A DNA stretch of 8,400 nt from Bifidobacterium breve. GTDB lineage: Bacteria > Actinomycetota > Actinomycetes > UBA12327. The stretch covers positions 1 to 8,400 of the forward strand of contig CALQPL010000032.1 in assembly GCA_943332445.1 (NCBI GenBank). The letters run 5' to 3'. A model generated the notes under the pieces. It was not told where the DNA came from, made no database searches, and saw nothing but the letters and a program-made list of their open reading frames with translations. The first letter of the stretch is position 1. Every line of letters begins with the position of its first letter. The position numbers and the translations under genes are program-made. Of the stretch, positions 6,505 to 8,400 are shown piece after piece.

Positions 6505-7584
6505 TTACCGTTCGATTTCCCCTGCGATGAATTGCTCCACCTTGTTGCGGCAGATGTCGTCCGCGTACTGTTCCGGTGGGCTCTTCATGAAGTAGGAAGA
6601 AGCCGACAGAATCGGGCCTCCGATGCCACGGTCGAGGGCAATTTTGGCCGCCCGAATCGCGTCAATGATGATTCCGGCCGAGTTGGGCGAGTCCCACACC
6701 TCAAGCTTGTATTCCAAGGACAGGGGGACGTCTCCGAAGGCACGACCCTCAAGGCGGACAAAGGCCCACTTCCGGTCATCGAGCCAGGCCACGTAGTCCG
6801 ATGGTCCGATGTGCACGTTGCGTGGAGCGATGGGGTCACGCAGCTGCGAGGTGACGGACTGGGTCTTGGAGATCTTCTTTGACTCCAAGCGCTCGCGCTC
6901 GAGCATGTTCATGAAGTCCATGTTTCCACCAACGTTGAGTTGGTAGGTGCGGTCAACCGTGACGCCGCGGTCTTCGAACAACTTGGCCAGCACGCGGTGG
7001 GTGATGGTGGCACCGACTTGAGACTTGATGTCGTCGCCAACGATCGGCACGCCCGCTGCCGTGAACTTGTCAGCCCATTCCTTGGTGCCGGCAATAAAGA
7101 CTGGAAGTGCATTCACGAACGCGACGCCCGCGTCGATCGCGCACTGTGCGTAGTACTTGGCTGCTTGCTCTGAACCAACGGGCAAGTAGCACACCAAGAC
7201 GTCAGCTTTGGCTGCCTTGAGTTCAGCAACGATGTCCACTGGCTCTGCATCGGACTCGACGACCATCTCGCGGTAGTACTTGCCGAGACCGTCGTAGGTG
7301 TGACCGCGCTGAACCTTCACACCGGTGGGTGGAACGTCACAAATCTTGATGGTGTTGTTCTCGCTGGCGCCAATGGCATCAGCGATGTCGAGGCCGACCT
7401 TTTTGGAGTCAACGTCGAAGGCAGCGACGAACTCCACGTCGGAGACGTGGTACTCGCCGAATTGCACGTGCATCAAGCCAGGAACGGCCTGGGTGGGGTC
7501 GGCGTCCTTGTAATACTCGACACCTTGAACAAGTGATGCGGCGCAGTTTCCTACACCGATGATCGCTACGCGAACCGAACCCAT
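6505..7584 (-). CDS. ino1: Inositol-3-phosphate synthase (myo-inositol-1-phosphate synthase)
   Basis: Ino1 (359 residues; the mycobacterial protein is about 367) converts glucose 6-phosphate to 1D-myo-inositol 3-phosphate using tightly bound NAD. This is the first step toward phosphatidylinositol, its mannosides and mycothiol in actinomycetes. The NAD-binding Rossmann start is VAIIGVGNCAASLVQG (6-21). Further conserved blocks are CYLPVGSEQAAKYYA (132-146), FVNALPVFIA (156-165), VGDDIKSQVGATITHR (182-197), LNVGGNMDFMNML (216-228) and WDSPNSAGIIIDAIRAAK (297-314), which supply the catalytic lysines and phosphate contacts in the family. ATG at 7584 has AAGGAG (7593-7598) eight bases upstream. 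That site abuts the padR stop, so the two genes are translated in close succession. It is the middle gene of a padR-ino1-MFS unit and is probably controlled by the PadR operator ahead of padR. All recognisable motifs are intact. Confidence 0.97.
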   Translation of the reverse strand: MGSVRVAIIGVGNCAASLVQGVEYYKDADPTQAVPGLMHVQFGEYHVSDVEFVAAFDVDSKKVGLDIADAIGASENNTIKICDVPPTGVKVQRGHTYDGLGKYYREMVVESDAEPVDIVAELKAAKADVLVCYLPVGSEQAAKYYAQCAIDAGVAFVNALPVFIAGTKEWADKFTAAGVPIVGDDIKSQVGATITHRVLAKLFEDRGVTVDRTYQLNVGGNMDFMNMLERERLESKKISKTQSVTSQLRDPIAPRNVHIGPSDYVAWLDDRKWAFVRLEGRAFGDVPLSLEYKLEVWDSPNSAGIIIDAIRAAKIALDRGIGGPILSASSYFMKSPPEQYADDICRNKVEQFIAGEIER

Positions 7585-7589
7585 GATCG

Positions 7590-7598
7590 TTACTCCTT
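7590..7598 (-). promoter_or_regulatory. ino1 ribosome binding site joined to the padR stop codon
   Basis: The minus strand reads AAGGAGTAA: AAGGAG (7598-7593) is the ino1 Shine-Dalgarno and TAA (7592-7590) is the padR stop. The ino1 ATG follows the stop after five bases. A ribosome finishing padR therefore sits on the ino1 initiation site. Confidence 0.75.
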
Positions 7599-8189
7599 GT
7601 TATTTCTTTGCTGCGTTGGGGCGTCCAACACAGCCTTTGATCCTCGCGACGACGGGCTGTCTTCGCGTTCTGTTGCAATGAGTTCGTTGAGCCAGCGCAC
7701 TTCTCGCTCAACAGATTCCAAACCATGCTCCTGAAGTGCCAGGGTGTAGCTATCGACACGTTCGCTTGCTTGACGAAGCGAAGTGCGCAATGTGTCTAAA
7801 CGCTCTTCGAGACGTGATCGACGTCCTTCAAGAATGCGCAGTCGCACGTCCTTGTTGGTGCGAGCAAAAAAGGCCAGGTGCACACCGAAGGCTTCGTCTT
7901 CCCACGACGCGGGACCGGATTCACTGACCAGTTCTTGAAAACGTTCTTTGCCATCAGCGGTCAACCGGTAAACGATTTTCGAACGACGACCAGCTCCGCT
8001 GGCATCGTCAGCGGCAATGAGTCCCTCGGAGGTCATGGTCTTGAGCGCGGGATACAACGAGCCGTACGAGTAAGCCCGGAAAGTCCCCAATGCGCTCCCG
8101 ATGCGCTTGCGCAATTCGTAGCCGTGCATCGGGGAATCGTGGAGTAAACCCAGCACAGCGAACTCGAGCACTCCGCTCGATCGCGCCAT
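7590..8189 (-). CDS. PadR-family transcriptional regulator upstream of ino1
   Basis: This 199-residue protein has a PadR winged helix-turn-helix at about residues 7-85: LEFAVLGLLHDSPMHGYELRKRI (8-30), the recognition segment YSYGSLYPALKTMTSEGLI (40-58) and the wing RRSKIVYRLTADGKERF (68-84). A long amphipathic, probably coiled-coil region at about 110-172 (EGRRSRLEERLDTLRTSL and following) is typical of the dimerising C-terminal half of the longer PadR subfamily. The tail from about 175 is polar and likely disordered. ATG at 8189 has AAGGGG five bases upstream. PadR proteins are usually autoregulated repressors of an adjacent transporter or enzyme gene, released by a small ligand. Here the regulated genes should be ino1 and the MFS gene downstream, and the perfect inverted repeat at 8236-8266 is the obvious operator. 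M. tuberculosis has the same padR-ino1 pair (Rv0047c-Rv0046c). The ligand is unknown. Confidence 0.92.
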   Translation of the reverse strand: MARSSGVLEFAVLGLLHDSPMHGYELRKRIGSALGTFRAYSYGSLYPALKTMTSEGLIAADDASGAGRRSKIVYRLTADGKERFQELVSESGPASWEDEAFGVHLAFFARTNKDVRLRILEGRRSRLEERLDTLRTSLRQASERVDSYTLALQEHGLESVEREVRWLNELIATEREDSPSSRGSKAVLDAPTQQRNNKE

Positions 8190-8194
8190 GGTTA

Positions 8195-8200
8195 CCCCTT
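8195..8200 (-). promoter_or_regulatory. Ribosome binding site of padR
   Basis: The minus strand reads AAGGGG, then five bases (TAACC), then ATG at 8189. It supports this start over downstream alternatives. Confidence 0.65.
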
Positions 8201-8235
8201 ATCGCCGAACGGGGGAACATTCGGGTTGATCGGTT

Positions 8236-8266
8236 GATCTGATGTATCAGGACGATACATCAGATC
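8236..8266 (-). promoter_or_regulatory. Probable PadR operator: perfect 13-bp inverted repeat
   Basis: GATCTGATGTATC (8236-8248) and GATACATCAGATC (8254-8266) are perfect reverse complements separated by AGGAC. The arms contain ATGT and ACAT, the half-site words of known PadR operators, 11 bases apart. The site lies 47-77 bases upstream of the padR start, where the operon promoter should be. On the minus strand TATCGT (8257-8252) within it fits a loose TANNNT -10 box, but no clear -35 is seen. Binding here would block transcription of padR, ino1 and the MFS gene together. This is inferred from position and symmetry. Confidence 0.8.
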
Positions 8267-8400
8267 GCACTGAAGGGCTTGGTGGGGTCCGGAGCGTCGG
8301 CTATCGAGCCAATCGGGACGTCAGCGCACGGCTCGCCCTCAGCCGAACGTATCTGTGCCAGCAGGCGTAGAGGGATTACGCTCGCGGCTGTGTGGTCCCA
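8260..8400. other. Undecided stretch at the right edge, possibly coding
   Basis: On the minus strand one frame is open from the edge for 46 codons (begins WDHTAASVIPLRLL, ends PDPTKPFSAI) and stops with TGA at 8262-8260, inside the PadR operator. It could be the C-terminus of an upstream gene. On the plus strand another frame is open from 8243, with a possible GTG start at 8282 behind GAAGGG (8272-8277). Its product would have a basic segment then a hydrophobic stretch (RRRGITLAAVW), as in a membrane-anchored N-terminus. Neither matches a family I recognise, and both cannot be real. I cannot decide strand or coding status from 140 bases. Confidence 0.25.

Noticed and set aside
8205..8224. CCGAA (8205-8209) with TTCGG (8220-8224), a possible second operator or leader hairpin
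   Set aside because: The arms are only five bases with a 10-base loop and show no resemblance to the strong palindrome nearby, so chance is likely.
8226..8239. Direct repeat of TTGATC beside the PadR operator
   Set aside because: Two short copies eight bases apart are too weak to claim as a binding site, though they might be a relic of operator expansion.

Overview
The window looks like a piece of an actinomycete (Actinomycetota) chromosome of moderate GC, roughly mid-50s percent by eye. The clearest signs are a mycothiol/phosphatidylinositol-type inositol-3-phosphate synthase (Ino1), a PadR regulator next to it, and the murJ - protein-kinase-like gene - sigM cluster beside the tRNA nucleotidyltransferase gene pcnA. 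From general knowledge, these genes lie near the replication origin in mycobacteria and streptomycetes. I cannot name the genus. There are no mobile elements, CRISPR arrays, tRNA or rRNA genes, and no sign of recent transfer. Coding density is high.

Layout, left to right. (1) Positions 1-3637, all on the minus strand: murJ (lipid II flippase), then a membrane-anchored pseudokinase overlapping it by four bases (ATGA), then a 186-base gap with a strong GC hairpin, then the ECF sigma factor sigM, which runs off the left edge. (2) Positions 3638-3760: a short divergent promoter region. (3) Positions 3761-5185, plus strand: pcnA, a class II tRNA nucleotidyltransferase with an HD domain. (4) Positions 5205-8189, minus strand: a compact operon read as padR, ino1, MFS transporter, convergent with pcnA. 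(5) Positions 8190-8400: the operon control region, with a perfect 13-bp inverted repeat of PadR-operator type, then about 130 bases of undecided coding status.

How the genes fit together. MurJ and the pseudokinase form a cell-wall export module. In Mycobacterium tuberculosis the same two parts are fused in MviN (Rv3910), and the pseudokinase is a docking platform for the FHA protein FhaA. Here they are separate genes, but the junction is A AAA AAA TGA, with seven A residues phased exactly as a -1 slippery heptamer. A single -1 slip would bypass the murJ stop and produce the fused protein. This is the most interesting signal in the window, and it is an untested inference. The padR-ino1-MFS unit probably adjusts inositol phosphate synthesis, the entry to phosphatidylinositol and mycothiol-type metabolites, under an autoregulated PadR repressor. 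The transporter substrate is unknown. Most of the window is ordinary, well-conserved actinobacterial core genome, and I see no wholly new multi-gene system.
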